From the NCBI GenBank assembly GCA_963814955.1, contig CAWFEX010000001.1:1-64000 (forward strand): a stretch of 64,000 nucleotides of DNA. Direction: 5' to 3'. Under the pieces are notes generated by a model, which did not search any database, was not told the DNA's origin, and worked only from the letters and a program-made list of their open reading frames with translations. Position numbers and translations under genes: made by a program. The DNA is from DATCJA01 sp963814955 (lineage in GTDB: Bacteria > Acidobacteriota > Vicinamibacteria > Vicinamibacterales > UBA2999). Below, one piece after another: positions 48,083 through 58,500 of the stretch. Positions within the stretch are counted from its first letter, which is position 1, and each line of letters opens with the position of its first letter.

Positions 48083-49324
48083 CTAGTGAATCGTGGCCTT
48101 CAGGCCAATTGACAGATCGGGGTCAGTATTCCAGCGGACCTGAAAGGGCAGGTTCAGGTTCTCTCGTGCGTAGAGCTGCATCGTCACATTGCGAGAACCA
48201 CTCTTGAATCGATGGGCCACGCCGAACGTAATGTCGCCATGATCCTTGTCGAACGCGGCGGTCCCTGTGGGCATGTATGGCGTGGAGCTTCCGCCGATTT
48301 GCATGGTGAACGAATTGTTCATCGACAGCTTCACTTCGGCGCCCGCCGAGAAACCGTAGGCCCAGCGCTTGAGGGGCAGGTTCCAGACGCTCATGCTGTC
48401 CAGCGCTCGCGTGGCACGGACATCGCCGTGAAAGGCGGCCCACTCGAGCAGCTTCTTGTCAACGCTCAACCCGACCCCGAAGAAGTTCCCTGCGCTGAAG
48501 CGGGAACTGCGCGCCACGTTCAGCCCCGTTCGTGCCGAAAGGCGAGTGGCGGTGGAAGAGGGGTCACCATCGAGAAGCGCGACCTTGGCGACGACGTAGA
48601 CATCTCCCACACCCGAGCCGGTGCCGACGTCACGGTAGATGGGCGAGCCACCTCTCGCGATCAATGTGCCCTGCGGGGGACGCAACGCCTCTTGTGTTCG
48701 CAGCAGATTTTGCGCTGACTTGCTGCCGGTCAACGACACCCAGAGACTTTCGAAACCTTCGATGAATCCGTTGAGCATGCCGCTGTCGCTCTGGTGAAGC
48801 TGCAGACGGCCGCCGATCTCGAAGCGGGGAATGTGCGGGACCTTGAACCCGTGGCGATAGTCGAGCGCGAGCGTATGGGTCTCGTAACGCTGGCTCACCA
48901 GAAAATCGCCGGTCTGCTCGCGATAGAAGTAGTTCGCGGCCGAGGCGTGAATCGAGAAGCGGTTCGAGCGGACCGCCGTCACGTTGCCGTCCTCCACGGA
49001 GAGGACGTAGCCGCGACCACCGGTTCCAGCCTGATCGACGGGGGCAGGGCCCAAAGGTATCCAACGACCGGACAGCTCGCCGCTGTCGGCACCAAAGGGC
49101 AACTGACTGTCGGGCGGGGGCGGCGCGACCGTTTGAACCGATGGGTCAGGCCGGTCCGGCGACCCCGTGCCTTGCGCGTTTGCGGTGTGCGCGAGCGAAC
49201 ACAGGAACAGGAGCCAGAGTCCACGGCTCAACCATCGCGACACAGATTGACGACAGCCGGTTCGGTCGATCACTTCTGCCCCCTCGAGAATCACGATTTG
49301 CTGTCGACGTCGAACAGACAGCAT
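48083..49324 (-). CDS. DUF3187 family outer-membrane protein
   Basis: The 413-residue protein has a signal segment (RGLWLLFLCSLAHTANAQG), a Pro-rich spacer, and a beta-barrel-like body: NRFSIHASAANYFYREQTGD, LALDYRHGFKVPHIPRFEIG, GDVYVVAKVALLDG, and a C-terminal strand WNTDPDLSIGLKATIH. It fits DUF3187, predicted porin-like proteins of unknown substrate. It lies upstream of the PagL-like gene on the same strand with a 177-base gap. The ATG at 49324 is followed by ~25 residues before the signal, so an internal start is possible. Confidence 0.75.
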   Translation of the reverse strand: MLSVRRRQQIVILEGAEVIDRTGCRQSVSRWLSRGLWLLFLCSLAHTANAQGTGSPDRPDPSVQTVAPPPPDSQLPFGADSGELSGRWIPLGPAPVDQAGTGGRGYVLSVEDGNVTAVRSNRFSIHASAANYFYREQTGDFLVSQRYETHTLALDYRHGFKVPHIPRFEIGGRLQLHQSDSGMLNGFIEGFESLWVSLTGSKSAQNLLRTQEALRPPQGTLIARGGSPIYRDVGTGSGVGDVYVVAKVALLDGDPSSTATRLSARTGLNVARSSRFSAGNFFGVGLSVDKKLLEWAAFHGDVRATRALDSMSVWNLPLKRWAYGFSAGAEVKLSMNNSFTMQIGGSSTPYMPTGTAAFDKDHGDITFGVAHRFKSGSRNVTMQLYARENLNLPFQVRWNTDPDLSIGLKATIH

Positions 49325-49438
49325 ATATCTCCTTACCCTTCCTCACGATTGATCTGTTCGGTCTAGGCTCAGCCAGCGTTAGTTTATGTAAGGCTGACTG
49401 TGTTCCGCACTTTCCTCGGGTCGGCCAAGGGGGATCAC

Positions 49439-51190
49439 ATGAGCACAGAGTTTCAGGTCGCTGGCGCCAACTCCAAGGCACCCTTTACGCTCAAAGTGCA
49501 TAGGGGCGACGGCATGGCGCTGCTCGCCATGAACTGGCGGAACGGTCGTCCGCCTCGCAACTTTGTCGGGTTCGCCATCGAGTTTCGAGAGCCGGGCAGC
49601 GACAAGTTCTGGGCCGTCAGAAACCGCATCGGGTTTCCTGGACAGCGGAAGAAGTTTACGGATCCATCCATTGAGAGCACGATGGCGCCGATTCAGAAAT
49701 TCCGCTGGGTGCATTTCCCCGCCAACGCCGAGAAGCCAGGGAAATTCACGTACCGGGTCACGCCGATGTTCATGGATGAGGGCGGCGCGTTGAGCAGCGG
49801 CGAGCCGCAGACGGCGTCGATCGCTCTGATGCGTGAAACGTTGCCCGGCCAGCTCAACGTGTCGTTTACGCGCGGGTACGTGTCGTCCCAGGCGTTCGTG
49901 GAACGGTTCGCACCCGATCGGGTGATCTCCACACTGATACCAGACGCGGCGCACCAAGGGCTTGAGTTCAAGGCCACGCACAAGAAGGCGAAAGAGGCTC
50001 ACGACTGGATGGGATTCGAAGCGCGGTCGGTGATCCACGAGCTCCTCGAGGAAGCAATCAAGAAGAAGGCAGAAGTTCGCGTGATTGCCTTCGATCTGAA
50101 CCTCCCGGAGATTCTGGCGCCGCTGGTCAAACTGAAGTCACGTCTGAAAATCATCATCGACGATTCAACGGCCCACAAGGCGGCTACGGCGCCAGAGAGC
50201 AAGGCTGCGGCGAAGGTGATGACGTCGGCTGGCTCGGGAAACGTCACGCGCCAGCATTTGGGCAGTCTGCAGCACCACAAATCGATCGCCGTGCGCGGCA
50301 ACGGCATCAACAAGGTGCTATTCGGTTCGACGAACTTTACCTGGCGCGGCTTCTATGTGCAGTCCAACAACGCAGTGGTCGTCAGCAGCAAGAAGGCAGT
50401 GGACGACTACTTCAAAGCCTTCGACAGCTATTTCAGTGCGAAGCGGACCCCGGACTTTCAGAAGTCGCCTTCCGCAGATACCTGGAAGCAACTGGGCGTG
50501 CCGGGTTTGACAGCGAAGGTCGGATACTCCCCGCACAACACCAAAAATGGACTGCTATCCGACGTCGGCAAGGACATCGGCAAGGCCAAGTCCTGCGTCC
50601 TGTTCTCGCTGGCGTTCCTGGGACAGACGACGAAGGGTCCCATTGGCCCGGCCTTGGGCAAACAGATCAAAAGCACGAAGGTGCACACCCTGGGGATTGC
50701 CGACGCCAGTGTGAAGGCCGGGAACCTCGGCGTGGAAGTGATCACGCCCGATAACAAACGGCGCATCGTCCGGTCCTCGGCGCTCACCGGCAACGTGCCC
50801 GCGCCGTTCAGCGAGGAGCCATCGGGCCTCGCCGGCAACAAGGGCCAGCATCGCGGCACGCGCATGCACCACAAGTTCGTGGTGATCGATTTCGACAGCG
50901 CCAACGCGCGCGTGTACTTCGGCTCGTATAACTTCTCTGTCCCTGCAGACCAGAAGAACGGTGAGAATCTGGTGATGATCAAGGATCGGGCAGTTGCCAC
51001 GAGTTACATGATCGAGGCGGTGCGGCTCTACGACCACTACCGGTTCCGCACCGTACAAGAAGACGCCAAGGACAAGGGACGCAAGGTCATTACGCTGAGG
51101 CTCCCGCCATCCAAGCCGTCTGAGAAGCCTTGGTGGCAGAAAGACTGGGACGATCCAATCAGGGCGCGCGATCGCGTCCTCTTTGCGTAA
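49439..51190 (+). CDS. phospholipase D-like protein with two HKD-type motifs
   Basis: I start at ATG 49439, after a GGGGGATC site; the frame opens at 49400. The N-terminal ~130 residues are a fibronectin-like beta domain (MALLAMNWRNGRPPRNFVGF, YRVTPMFMDEG). Motif 1 is LQHHKSIAVRG followed by FGSTNFTWRG; it lacks the usual Asp after K-x4. Motif 2 is MHHKFVVIDFD followed by YFGSYNFS and is canonical. PLD-fold enzymes cleave phosphodiesters in lipids or nucleic acids. No signal peptide is seen, so the site of action is probably cytosolic. Its 3' end overlaps the convergent GlxA-type gene by 32 bases. Confidence 0.88.
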   Translation: MSTEFQVAGANSKAPFTLKVHRGDGMALLAMNWRNGRPPRNFVGFAIEFREPGSDKFWAVRNRIGFPGQRKKFTDPSIESTMAPIQKFRWVHFPANAEKPGKFTYRVTPMFMDEGGALSSGEPQTASIALMRETLPGQLNVSFTRGYVSSQAFVERFAPDRVISTLIPDAAHQGLEFKATHKKAKEAHDWMGFEARSVIHELLEEAIKKKAEVRVIAFDLNLPEILAPLVKLKSRLKIIIDDSTAHKAATAPESKAAAKVMTSAGSGNVTRQHLGSLQHHKSIAVRGNGINKVLFGSTNFTWRGFYVQSNNAVVVSSKKAVDDYFKAFDSYFSAKRTPDFQKSPSADTWKQLGVPGLTAKVGYSPHNTKNGLLSDVGKDIGKAKSCVLFSLAFLGQTTKGPIGPALGKQIKSTKVHTLGIADASVKAGNLGVEVITPDNKRRIVRSSALTGNVPAPFSEEPSGLAGNKGQHRGTRMHHKFVVIDFDSANARVYFGSYNFSVPADQKNGENLVMIKDRAVATSYMIEAVRLYDHYRFRTVQEDAKDKGRKVITLRLPPSKPSEKPWWQKDWDDPIRARDRVLFA

Positions 51191-52205
51191 GCGCGTGATC
51201 GGAAATGATACCTCCGCGAAATGCGCGCCGGTAGGCAAGCGGGCTGGTTCCAAGGCTGCCTCGAAAGTGATCGCGCAACACGGCCGCCGATCCGAATCCT
51301 GCCTCAGCGGCCACGCCTTCGACTGACAGGTTCGTCTTCTCCAAGAATCGTTGTGCCCAGCGAACCCGTGCGGTCGTGACCCAACGCGCCGGCGTGGTGC
51401 CGACCTGTTCGCGAAAGCGTCGGCTGAGGGTTCGGGTGCTCATGGCGGCGCGACGCGCAAGCACCGGCAGCGAAAGCTCGCGGTGGAGGTTCTGCTCAAT
51501 CCACACGAGGAGAGGACCCAGCAACCCATGATCGACGGGGGGACTTTCGTGGACGATGAACTGGGCCTGCCCTCCGGCGCGTTCCAGCGGCATGACGGCG
51601 ACTCGAGCAACATGAGCCGCTGCCTCCGCCCCGAGGTCGCGTCGCACAAGGTGGAGGCATAAATCAAGGCTCGCGGCGGCTCCGGCGGACGTCAGCACGC
51701 GACCGTTGTCGACGTAGAGGACGTCCGGTTTGACCGAGATCGCCGGGTGCCGACGCGCCAGATCGCTGGCGACGAGCCAATGCGTCGTCGCCGACAGTCC
51801 GTCGAGCACCCCTGTGCGGGCCAGCACGAACGCCCCGGTGCATATCGACGCGACGCGCGCCCCCCGAGCGACCGAGCGGCGCAAAGCGCGCAGCAGTTCA
51901 GGTGGAACCGTTGCGTCGAGATCTTCGATGCCCGGGACGATGACGGTGTCCGCTCTGCCTACCGACGAAAGCCGCCACGGCACCTGCAGGGTGACGTGCG
52001 AGGACTCGACCTGGGGCCGCAGGCTGCAGATCCGCACTTCATACGGCCGGCGCCCGCTCGAGTCTCGGACGCGCCCGAACACCTCGCACGGCGTCGCCAG
52101 ATCGCCGAGCACCACTCCGTCGAAAGCCACAATGGCGACAACATGCGGCCGCGGCCGCCTGCGCGGGTTTGGCGCAATTCCTGCGATGAGTGTCCGTTTA
52201 GCCAC
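51159..52205 (-). CDS. GlxA-type transcriptional regulator (DJ-1/PfpI domain plus AraC HTH)
   Basis: The 348-residue protein has a DJ-1/PfpI-like domain (VVAIVAFDGVVLGDLATPCE, VIVPGIEDLD, VASICTGAFVLARTGVLDG, with the nucleophile-elbow Cys) and a C-terminal AraC HTH (LSLPVLARRAAMSTRTLSRR, FREQVGTTPARWV, VAAEAGFGSAAVLRDHF). GlxA-type regulators sense small metabolites and activate adjacent genes. The divergent DUF6010 gene 48 bases away is the likely target. The 3' end overlaps the phospholipase D-like gene convergently. Confidence 0.92.
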   Translation of the reverse strand: MAKRTLIAGIAPNPRRRPRPHVVAIVAFDGVVLGDLATPCEVFGRVRDSSGRRPYEVRICSLRPQVESSHVTLQVPWRLSSVGRADTVIVPGIEDLDATVPPELLRALRRSVARGARVASICTGAFVLARTGVLDGLSATTHWLVASDLARRHPAISVKPDVLYVDNGRVLTSAGAAASLDLCLHLVRRDLGAEAAAHVARVAVMPLERAGGQAQFIVHESPPVDHGLLGPLLVWIEQNLHRELSLPVLARRAAMSTRTLSRRFREQVGTTPARWVTTARVRWAQRFLEKTNLSVEGVAAEAGFGSAAVLRDHFRGSLGTSPLAYRRAFRGGIISDHALTQRGRDRAP

Positions 52206-52253
52206 TGGCTAATTATCGGCCGTTCCGTACGATCGAATCGAGAGGAGCCACCG

Positions 52254-52730
52254 ATGATCCCGCCCTCCTTGTCCGCGATTGACTATGTCGGCCCAGCCGT
52301 TGGCGCCGCTGTCTTCGTCCTCGGAATGTCGTTCGTACCGGAACCGACCCGGCGCACCTTGAATACCATTCTGGTCGCGGGCACGTGCGGTGTGTACCTG
52401 AGCGGCGGGTTCGGCCTATGGGAGTTGCTCTATCCGGCCCTCGTGACGCCCATCATCTTCCTCGGGCTGCGCTCCCATCGCTACATCGGTGTCGCCTGGC
52501 TGATGCACGCGGCCTGGGATTTGCCCCATCACCTCTGGGGCAATCCGATTTGGCCGTTCATGCCGACGTCGTCCTTCGGCTGCTTTGTCTTCGACACGTT
52601 GATCGGCATATGGTTCCTCGCTGGTGCGCCGGAACTCGTTCCGTTCAGACGGGACAGGACAGCCGCCGAAATGAATCGCGGTCACGGCCATTTCACCGGT
52701 GGTTCCGCATCTCAACCTGAGTGCCCGTAA
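52254..52730 (+). CDS. DUF6010 family membrane protein
   Basis: ATG 52254 follows GAGGAG. The 158-residue protein has about five hydrophobic segments (YVGPAVGAAVFVLGMSFV, GGFGLWELLYPALVTPIIFL) and characteristic HAAWDLPHHLWGNPIWPF and SFGCFVFDTLIGIWFL motifs. The conserved His residues within membrane segments suggest metal or quinone contact, but the family has no established function. It is divergently paired with the GlxA-type regulator. Confidence 0.85.
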   Translation: MIPPSLSAIDYVGPAVGAAVFVLGMSFVPEPTRRTLNTILVAGTCGVYLSGGFGLWELLYPALVTPIIFLGLRSHRYIGVAWLMHAAWDLPHHLWGNPIWPFMPTSSFGCFVFDTLIGIWFLAGAPELVPFRRDRTAAEMNRGHGHFTGGSASQPECP

Positions 52731-52752
52731 GCCGCCATCACCTCTGGCGCGT

Positions 52753-53103
52753 TCATTTCGCCTCCATCAGGTAGCTGATTAACCGGCGGATCTTACCGTC
52801 CTGCATCTCGAACACATCGCAGAAGGCCAGGTTCACGAACGCGCCGTCCGTCCGCTGCGTCCGCACGAACCCCTCCGCCACCACGACATCGTTCTCCTCC
52901 GTCAAACGGGTAACCGTAATCGCCGGACGGTCGACGAAACCGTCATCGACGATGTGCTCGTTGAACTCGTCCTTGCCTTGCACGCGGAATACACCTGGAA
53001 TGTCCCACTCAACGTCATCGGTCAGCGACGAGAGAATCTGTGAACGATCAGTGTTTCTAAACCCCTCCATGTACGTCTCGACTGTCCTCTTGTTGTGTGT
53101 CAT
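52753..53103 (-). CDS. SnoaL-like NTF2-fold protein
   Basis: The 116-residue protein opens MTHNKRTVETYMEGFRNTDR and continues ILSSLTDDVEWDIPGVFRVQ, GKDEFNEHI, FVNLAFCDVFEMQDGKIRRL and a terminal SYLMEAK. The D-D-V-E-W and DGKI motifs are typical of SnoaL_2 ketosteroid-isomerase-like proteins. Substrate is unknown. It converges on the DUF6010 gene with a 22-base gap. Confidence 0.85.
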   Translation of the reverse strand: MTHNKRTVETYMEGFRNTDRSQILSSLTDDVEWDIPGVFRVQGKDEFNEHIVDDGFVDRPAITVTRLTEENDVVVAEGFVRTQRTDGAFVNLAFCDVFEMQDGKIRRLISYLMEAK

Positions 53104-53320
53104 GGAAATTCTCGATGGTTCGATTCCGCGCTCGCACCAAACCTGCAGCGACTCGCGGACCGCATATTCCCGTCACGCCGGCTACTTGTCCGTCTTTCGA
53201 TTGGTTCGAGAAGTGTCACGCGATACTACACATGAGTCACGCTGATTGGATCCGCGTTCGCGGGCGCTCGGCACAGACTATGCTCCACAGAGTACGGGGT
53301 TTCACCAAACTCAGCGTTCG

Positions 53321-54361
53321 ATGCCGTTTCTGCTGAATTCCCTCCGGGTACCTCTCACTTGGCCTGAGATCTTCAGGCGCTCTTTTTACGAGGCGTTCTG
53401 GAAGGACAACTGCCTCGCCATGGCGGCGCAGCTCGCGTACTACTTCTTCTTTGCGCTCTTTCCTACGTTGCTTTTCATCGCCGCTCTGGCCAGTTACTTC
53501 CCGCTCACCACCCTTATAGACGACCTCTTTCGCACGATGGGTGGCTTCATGCCGCCAGAGGCGCTGCAACTCATCACTGATCAGATGATCAAGATTTCGG
53601 GCGGCGAAGAGGCCGGGTTGCTGACTCTCGGAATGTTGCTTGCCGTGTCGAGCTCATCGGCAGCCATGGTGGCGATCATCGACACCCTGAACAACGCCTA
53701 TGACGTCGAGGAAGGGCGGCCCTGGTGGAAGGTACGCGTGACGGCCGTCCTTCTCACCATTGGCATGGCGATCTTCATCCTGGTGTCCTTCGCGCTCGTT
53801 CTTATCGGCCCGACGATGGCGACCATGCTCGCTGACTCGACGAACCTGGGTCCAGGCTTCGAGTGGACGTGGAAGATCCTCCAATGGCCTGTCCTGTTCG
53901 CTCTCGCGAGCCTGGGAATCGCATTGATTTACTACTTTGCCCCAGACGTTGAGCAGGAGTGGGTGTGGCTGACTCCCGGGGCGATCTTCGCGACCACGCT
54001 CTGGCTAGCCGCCTCGCTCGGCTTCAAGTATTACGTCGCCAACTGGGGGAACTACACGGAAACGTACGGGCTCATCGGCGCGGTCATGATACTGCTCTCG
54101 TGGTTTTACATTTCCGGGTTGGTGATCCTCGTCGGCGCGGAGATGAACGCGGAAATCGAGCATGCGTCACCCCAGGGCAAGGACCCCGGCGAGAAAGTCG
54201 CAGGCCAGAAACGACGAATCCCCATGCAGGCGATGCGACGTTGGATCAGGCTGCGTCGCGCGCATCACGAAAAGCCGCCAAGCGCGAAAGAAGTGAAGGC
54301 CGCGCTAGCGTCGAAAGCGCCACAAGAGACGAGCAGCGGTGGGCGGAGAGCGAACAGCTGA
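53321..54361 (+). CDS. YihY/BrkB-like inner-membrane protein
   Basis: ATG 53321 (MPFLLNSLRVPLTWPEIFRR) precedes six predicted helices. Diagnostic parts are CLAMAAQLAYYFFFALFPTL, LLAVSSSSAAMVAIIDTLNN, GRPWWKVRVTAVLLTIGMAI, and IGAVMILLSWFYISGLVILV followed by GAEMNAEIEH. The family was once called RNase BN, but YihY is a polytopic membrane protein of unclear transport or envelope role. A basic, Lys/Arg-rich cytosolic tail of ~60 residues follows the last helix. Length is typical. Confidence 0.92.
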   Translation: MPFLLNSLRVPLTWPEIFRRSFYEAFWKDNCLAMAAQLAYYFFFALFPTLLFIAALASYFPLTTLIDDLFRTMGGFMPPEALQLITDQMIKISGGEEAGLLTLGMLLAVSSSSAAMVAIIDTLNNAYDVEEGRPWWKVRVTAVLLTIGMAIFILVSFALVLIGPTMATMLADSTNLGPGFEWTWKILQWPVLFALASLGIALIYYFAPDVEQEWVWLTPGAIFATTLWLAASLGFKYYVANWGNYTETYGLIGAVMILLSWFYISGLVILVGAEMNAEIEHASPQGKDPGEKVAGQKRRIPMQAMRRWIRLRRAHHEKPPSAKEVKAALASKAPQETSSGGRRANS

Positions 54362-54373
54362 CGAGTTTTGTCG

Positions 54374-54511
54374 TTACGCCGGTGAACGTGCGCCAGCGAC
54401 GGGCGTTCGCGGCTGCGTGTGGTCTGTCTTCTGTCGTTCCTTGTCGTTCCGTTTCTTCACCTGCTGCTGATGATTCTTTTCCTTGGTCTTCTTGCCGCCT
54501 CTGTCTCCCAT
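54374..54511 (-). CDS. small Lys-rich hydrophilic protein
   Basis: From ATG 54511, preceded by GGGAGCG, the 45-residue protein reads MGDRGGKKTKEKNHQQQVKK and continues basic, ending GARSPA. Similar short Lys/Gln-rich proteins beginning MGDRG are common small conserved hypotheticals in many bacteria. It converges with the YihY gene. It is probably unstructured and may bind nucleic acid, but this is inference. Confidence 0.6.
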   Translation of the reverse strand: MGDRGGKKTKEKNHQQQVKKRNDKERQKTDHTQPRTPVAGARSPA

Positions 54512-54604
54512 GATCGCTCCCTTCCGCTCCGAAGATCGGGCGTCGCATCCTGTGCCGATAGCCGCTGTCAACCGCGGGCGCGGGTGACACGGACCCCTCG
54601 CGTT

Positions 54605-54946
54605 TCAGCCGCGCCCCTCCTCGAACACCACGGTCCCGGCAGTGAGGTTCGGTTCGGCGGTTCGGCTCGCGCGCGTCCACGCTCGCGAATAGTCGCCCTC
54701 GGGCGTGTGCGGATCTGCGACCGTCCACCACTCGCGATCGGCCCGGGCGTGCGCCGGCAGCGAGAACCCCAGCAAGTCTTCTATCTCGGACATCTTCAGA
54801 ACAACCACTGTGGCAAAGCGTCCCTTCAGATATTTGTGGAGCGGCTGGTACTTTCCGCAGGGCGGGCTCGCCGTCTCACCGAGGATTGACGCTTGCGACA
54901 GTGCGGCAAGATGCGCGGAGGTGCGACGCCTGAACCACTCGAACAT
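54605..54946 (-). CDS. DUF7662-like domain protein, second copy
   Basis: ATG 54946 (MFEWFRRRT) follows AGGGAG. The conserved domain reads YQPLHKYLKGRFATVVVLKM, EIEDLLGFSLPAHARADREW, NLTAGTVVFEE, and is paralogous to the protein at 14953-15345. The W-rich basic N-terminus is shared. It starts 10 bases after the stop of the gene at 54957-55313, so the two are likely co-transcribed. Function is unknown. Confidence 0.8.
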   Translation of the reverse strand: MFEWFRRRTSAHLAALSQASILGETASPPCGKYQPLHKYLKGRFATVVVLKMSEIEDLLGFSLPAHARADREWWTVADPHTPEGDYSRAWTRASRTAEPNLTAGTVVFEEGRG

Positions 54947-54956
54947 CGCGCACTCC

Positions 54957-55313
54957 CTAGATTCGTGAAGCAAACACCATGTCTCGAATCTGCCGCAGGA
55001 TCTGATAACGGGGCGCGCGGCTGAAGGTCCGGTTGTGGATGAGCCCGTCCGGCGTGCGGCCTGGACCCGCCCATCCGCTCATGTTCCGCGTCAGGTGTCG
55101 GTGGATGACGTTGACGTGCAGCTGTGAATCACCGGCCACCTCGAAGAAGACGACCCGGCAACCGCCGTTCAACCGCCCTTCTACGTTGCAGCGGCTGAGC
55201 GCGGCCTCGAGCATCTTCACATCCGCTGTCCAGGCAGTCGTCAAGAGTGCCTGATTCGTGGTGATCGCCGGCGACGCGTCGATGGATTTCACCCGATGAA
55301 GATTCTCAATCAT
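54957..55313 (-). CDS. hypothetical protein upstream of DUF7662-like gene
   Basis: The 118-residue frame begins MIENLHRVKSIDASPAITTN and has alternating polar and hydrophobic segments (WTADVKMLEAALSRCNVEGR, CRVVFFEVAGDSQLHVNVIH). The composition is protein-like and the 10-base spacing to the next gene supports translation, but no family is recognised. Confidence 0.5.
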   Translation of the reverse strand: MIENLHRVKSIDASPAITTNQALLTTAWTADVKMLEAALSRCNVEGRLNGGCRVVFFEVAGDSQLHVNVIHRHLTRNMSGWAGPGRTPDGLIHNRTFSRAPRYQILRQIRDMVFASRI

Positions 55314-55504
55314 GTTGTGCTCCCGTGCGCTCCCGTACGTGCAGACTCCCTTCTATCATCGGTATTTGCGACGGCCGTGTCTGTCTCGTTGTGCACACTG
55401 CCGCAGGAACGCGGCTTTGCACCTCATCATCCGCGGTGAGCGGTCAGCGTGGGCGCGCGCTCACGTTCGCTTGCTGATTGGAGTTGGAAGTTGATTTGGT
55501 CCAG

Positions 55505-58500
55505 CTAGAAAGCTTGCCCAATGCTGAAGTAGAAGCGTCCGCGTGCTTCGCCTGGCTGGCGATCGAGGACGACCCCGTAGTCGCCGCGTAACAGCACCCA
55601 AGGTGTTCTCACCCGAAGACCAACGCCCACCGACTTGCGGAGATCGGTAAACGAGAAGTCACCGATTCTCTCAAACACGTTGCCGATATCGGAGAAGACG
55701 ACGCCGTCGATGATGCCGATGAGCGGCGCTCGCAGTTCGTTGTTGATGACGAGCATCGCCTCTCCACCGATCGGGATGCGCTGCAGCCCGATTGGCCCGA
55801 CTGCATTCTGCGCGAAGCCGCGCAGCGTCGCGCTGCCGCCAGCGAAGAACCGCTCCGTGTTTGGCACGACGCCGCCGATGCCGCGTGCGAGCCCCAGGCG
55901 TACGCCAGCGGCATACACCAAACGGGGGCGAATCATTTCGTTGGTGAACGGCTTGCGCTCCGGCGCCCGGAGCGGGAAGTAATTGAAGTACTGACCGAAG
56001 TATTTGACGAAGGCCTGGTCGGATCCGAGCCAGCTCGGCGAGTACGAGAACGCCTGCGACAAGAACGCGCCCCGCGATGCGTCGAGCACCTCGTCACGCG
56101 TTTCGCGCGTGAGCGTACTCGTCAGCGGTGAGACGGTCAGTGACTCGTCGAGAATGATGCCGTTTGCCGATGGCGTCAATCGGTGCGCGCGCTCCCACCT
56201 GTAGCCGTAGCTCCACACATAGGCGCCACGCAGCTCGAGCTCCTGCTGAATCGAGGCGCCTTTCCGCGTGGTGTCGAAGGGATCGGTCAGCTCCGTGGGG
56301 GGATTGAGCTCCTCGCGGAAGTACACGTTCCCCGTGGTCCTCGGCAGATAGGTCAGCGCCGGTTGATTGATGTAGAGGCGTGCCTCGTGAAGCTGCTTAT
56401 CGTACCGAGATGAAAGGCCGATCTCTCGGGCGGCACCGAGCGAATTGAAGTTGGCGATGTCGAAAATGCCGCCGATGCCTCGTTCCGTATCGTACGAGGC
56501 GCCGTAGCGAATCTGAATCGGCTGCACTTCTCTGACCTGCACAATGATGTTGACCGGCTTCTGTTCGCTTGCTTCTGCAGGTGGTGGAGTGGCAGACGGT
56601 TCGTCAGCAGGCGGTGGGGCAGCGCTGTTCAGCCCTTGAACTCGCTCGACGGCCGCCTGAGGCGCGCGAGCGGCAAAGCTGTTATTTCGTTCGGCATTTC
56701 CGGCCGCTGCGGCCTTGCCCGCATTGACGTCCTGTCGAGTGATGTCAACGACCGAGAACGCGCCTGTCTCGTAGAGGTTTCGTCGTGAGCGGGCCAGCGC
56801 GCTCAAGTCCAGTGGCTGGGCCTCGGCCAGTTGAATCTGGCGCTGCACCAGACGATTGCTGACCCGGCGGTTGCCTTGAATCGTGATGCCGGCGATGACG
56901 TTCTGTGGCCCCTCATTGATCCTGAACGCCACGCTCACTTGGCCAGCACCACGGTTGATGACAAGGTCGTAGTCGGAACGGACGTCGTTGTAGCCCTTGT
57001 CCCAATACAAATCGCGGATCTTGTCGAGCGCACTCTCGGCTGCCACCGGCGCGTACGGCTCTCCGGCGACGATGGGAAGCTGGGAGATCAGCACATCGTT
57101 CGTATAGACGCTATTGCCCGAGAGCGTGACGCCCGCAACCGTGAAACGCGGCCCTTCACGCACAGGAAGGACGACCCGCGCGATGGCGTTCTGATGCTCG
57201 TAACGCGGCTGGTCGATCTCTGCCGAGAGATGTCCTTGTTCCCGGTAGTATCGTTGCAGCAGTTCGGTGACCACGAGCGGATCGGTGAAGAGCTGGCGCT
57301 CGAGCTGCTGGTCCTCGATGATCTTGTTGAGGTCGTCGGGATCGACCGCCGACGCGCCCTCGAACGCGAGCACCACTGTCTGCGACGGCTCGCCCGGTTG
57401 AATCTGGAACACCACCCGCCGCTGCCCATCGGCGACGTCCTCCACCTGATAGTCAATCTTGGCCTGCAGGTAGTTGTCCGACATCAACCATTCGCGGAGT
57501 ACATCAACGCCGTCCTCAGCGCGTTGTGTGTCGAACACGCCTCGGTGCCACTGCGTCCGAACCTCGTCGCGAACCTTTGGAGGCGGCATCGCACCAGCAA
57601 ACTCGATGTCGACGCGCGGCCCGGGCTCGACTTTCAACGTGAGGTACGCCTGTTCATCGTCGACGCGCCGGTCGAGCCGTGCGCGCGACTGGAGATGTCC
57701 CTGCTCCATGAAGAGCTGCTCGACCCGCTCCATGCCGTTGCGGACGTCGAAGAAGTCATAGTCGTCATCGACCTTCACGCCAAACGCTTTGCGTACGGCC
57801 GATTCATCGCTCCCGGGTGGAACCGACACTGCCACTTCGGCCACGTTGGCCTGTATGCGCGGGATACGACGAGGCTCGGGGTCGCCGCCGAAACGCACAT
57901 CGTGACGGAAGTCCAGACGATAACTGTCGTCGCTTTGACGTACGCCCCGCGTCTGGAACCGGCGCGTGACGTCGTACTCGGCGACCCAGATCTCGTCGTT
58001 GCTGTCGGTAAGGTTTGTCGAGTACACCAGCTTCAACTCGTCGGTGACCTCCTGGCCTACCGTCAACCGTGCGCTCGGGTCGGCCTCGTTCGCGATCAAG
58101 GTCGGTTCGATGCGAACCTCGCTGAACCCGGTGGCCTGCTGGAGTCCTCGACCCAACGTCGAGCCCACGCGACCGGTTAGATATGAGAGCACCTGCTCGC
58201 GGGCGACCTCGTACTCTTCGCCGCGCATGTCGTCGAGCGTGCGCCCGGTCACCAGCATGGCCATGATGTCGGGCTCGGGCAGCGCGGGGCTCGAGGTCAG
58301 CGTGGTTTCGGTATCGCCTGGCGTGCCGGTGACGGCGATGGTGATGTCGTAGTTGCCGACGGTGGTGTTGAGGCGGAGGTCGAAGTCGGGGAAGATCCGA
58401 CGCTCGTCCGCAAATGCGATGGTGCCCCGCTCCGTCTCGTAGCGCCGTTCGTTCAGCCTGATCTCCGATCCCTCGAGGAGGTCGAGCTGGCCGAGGAGCC

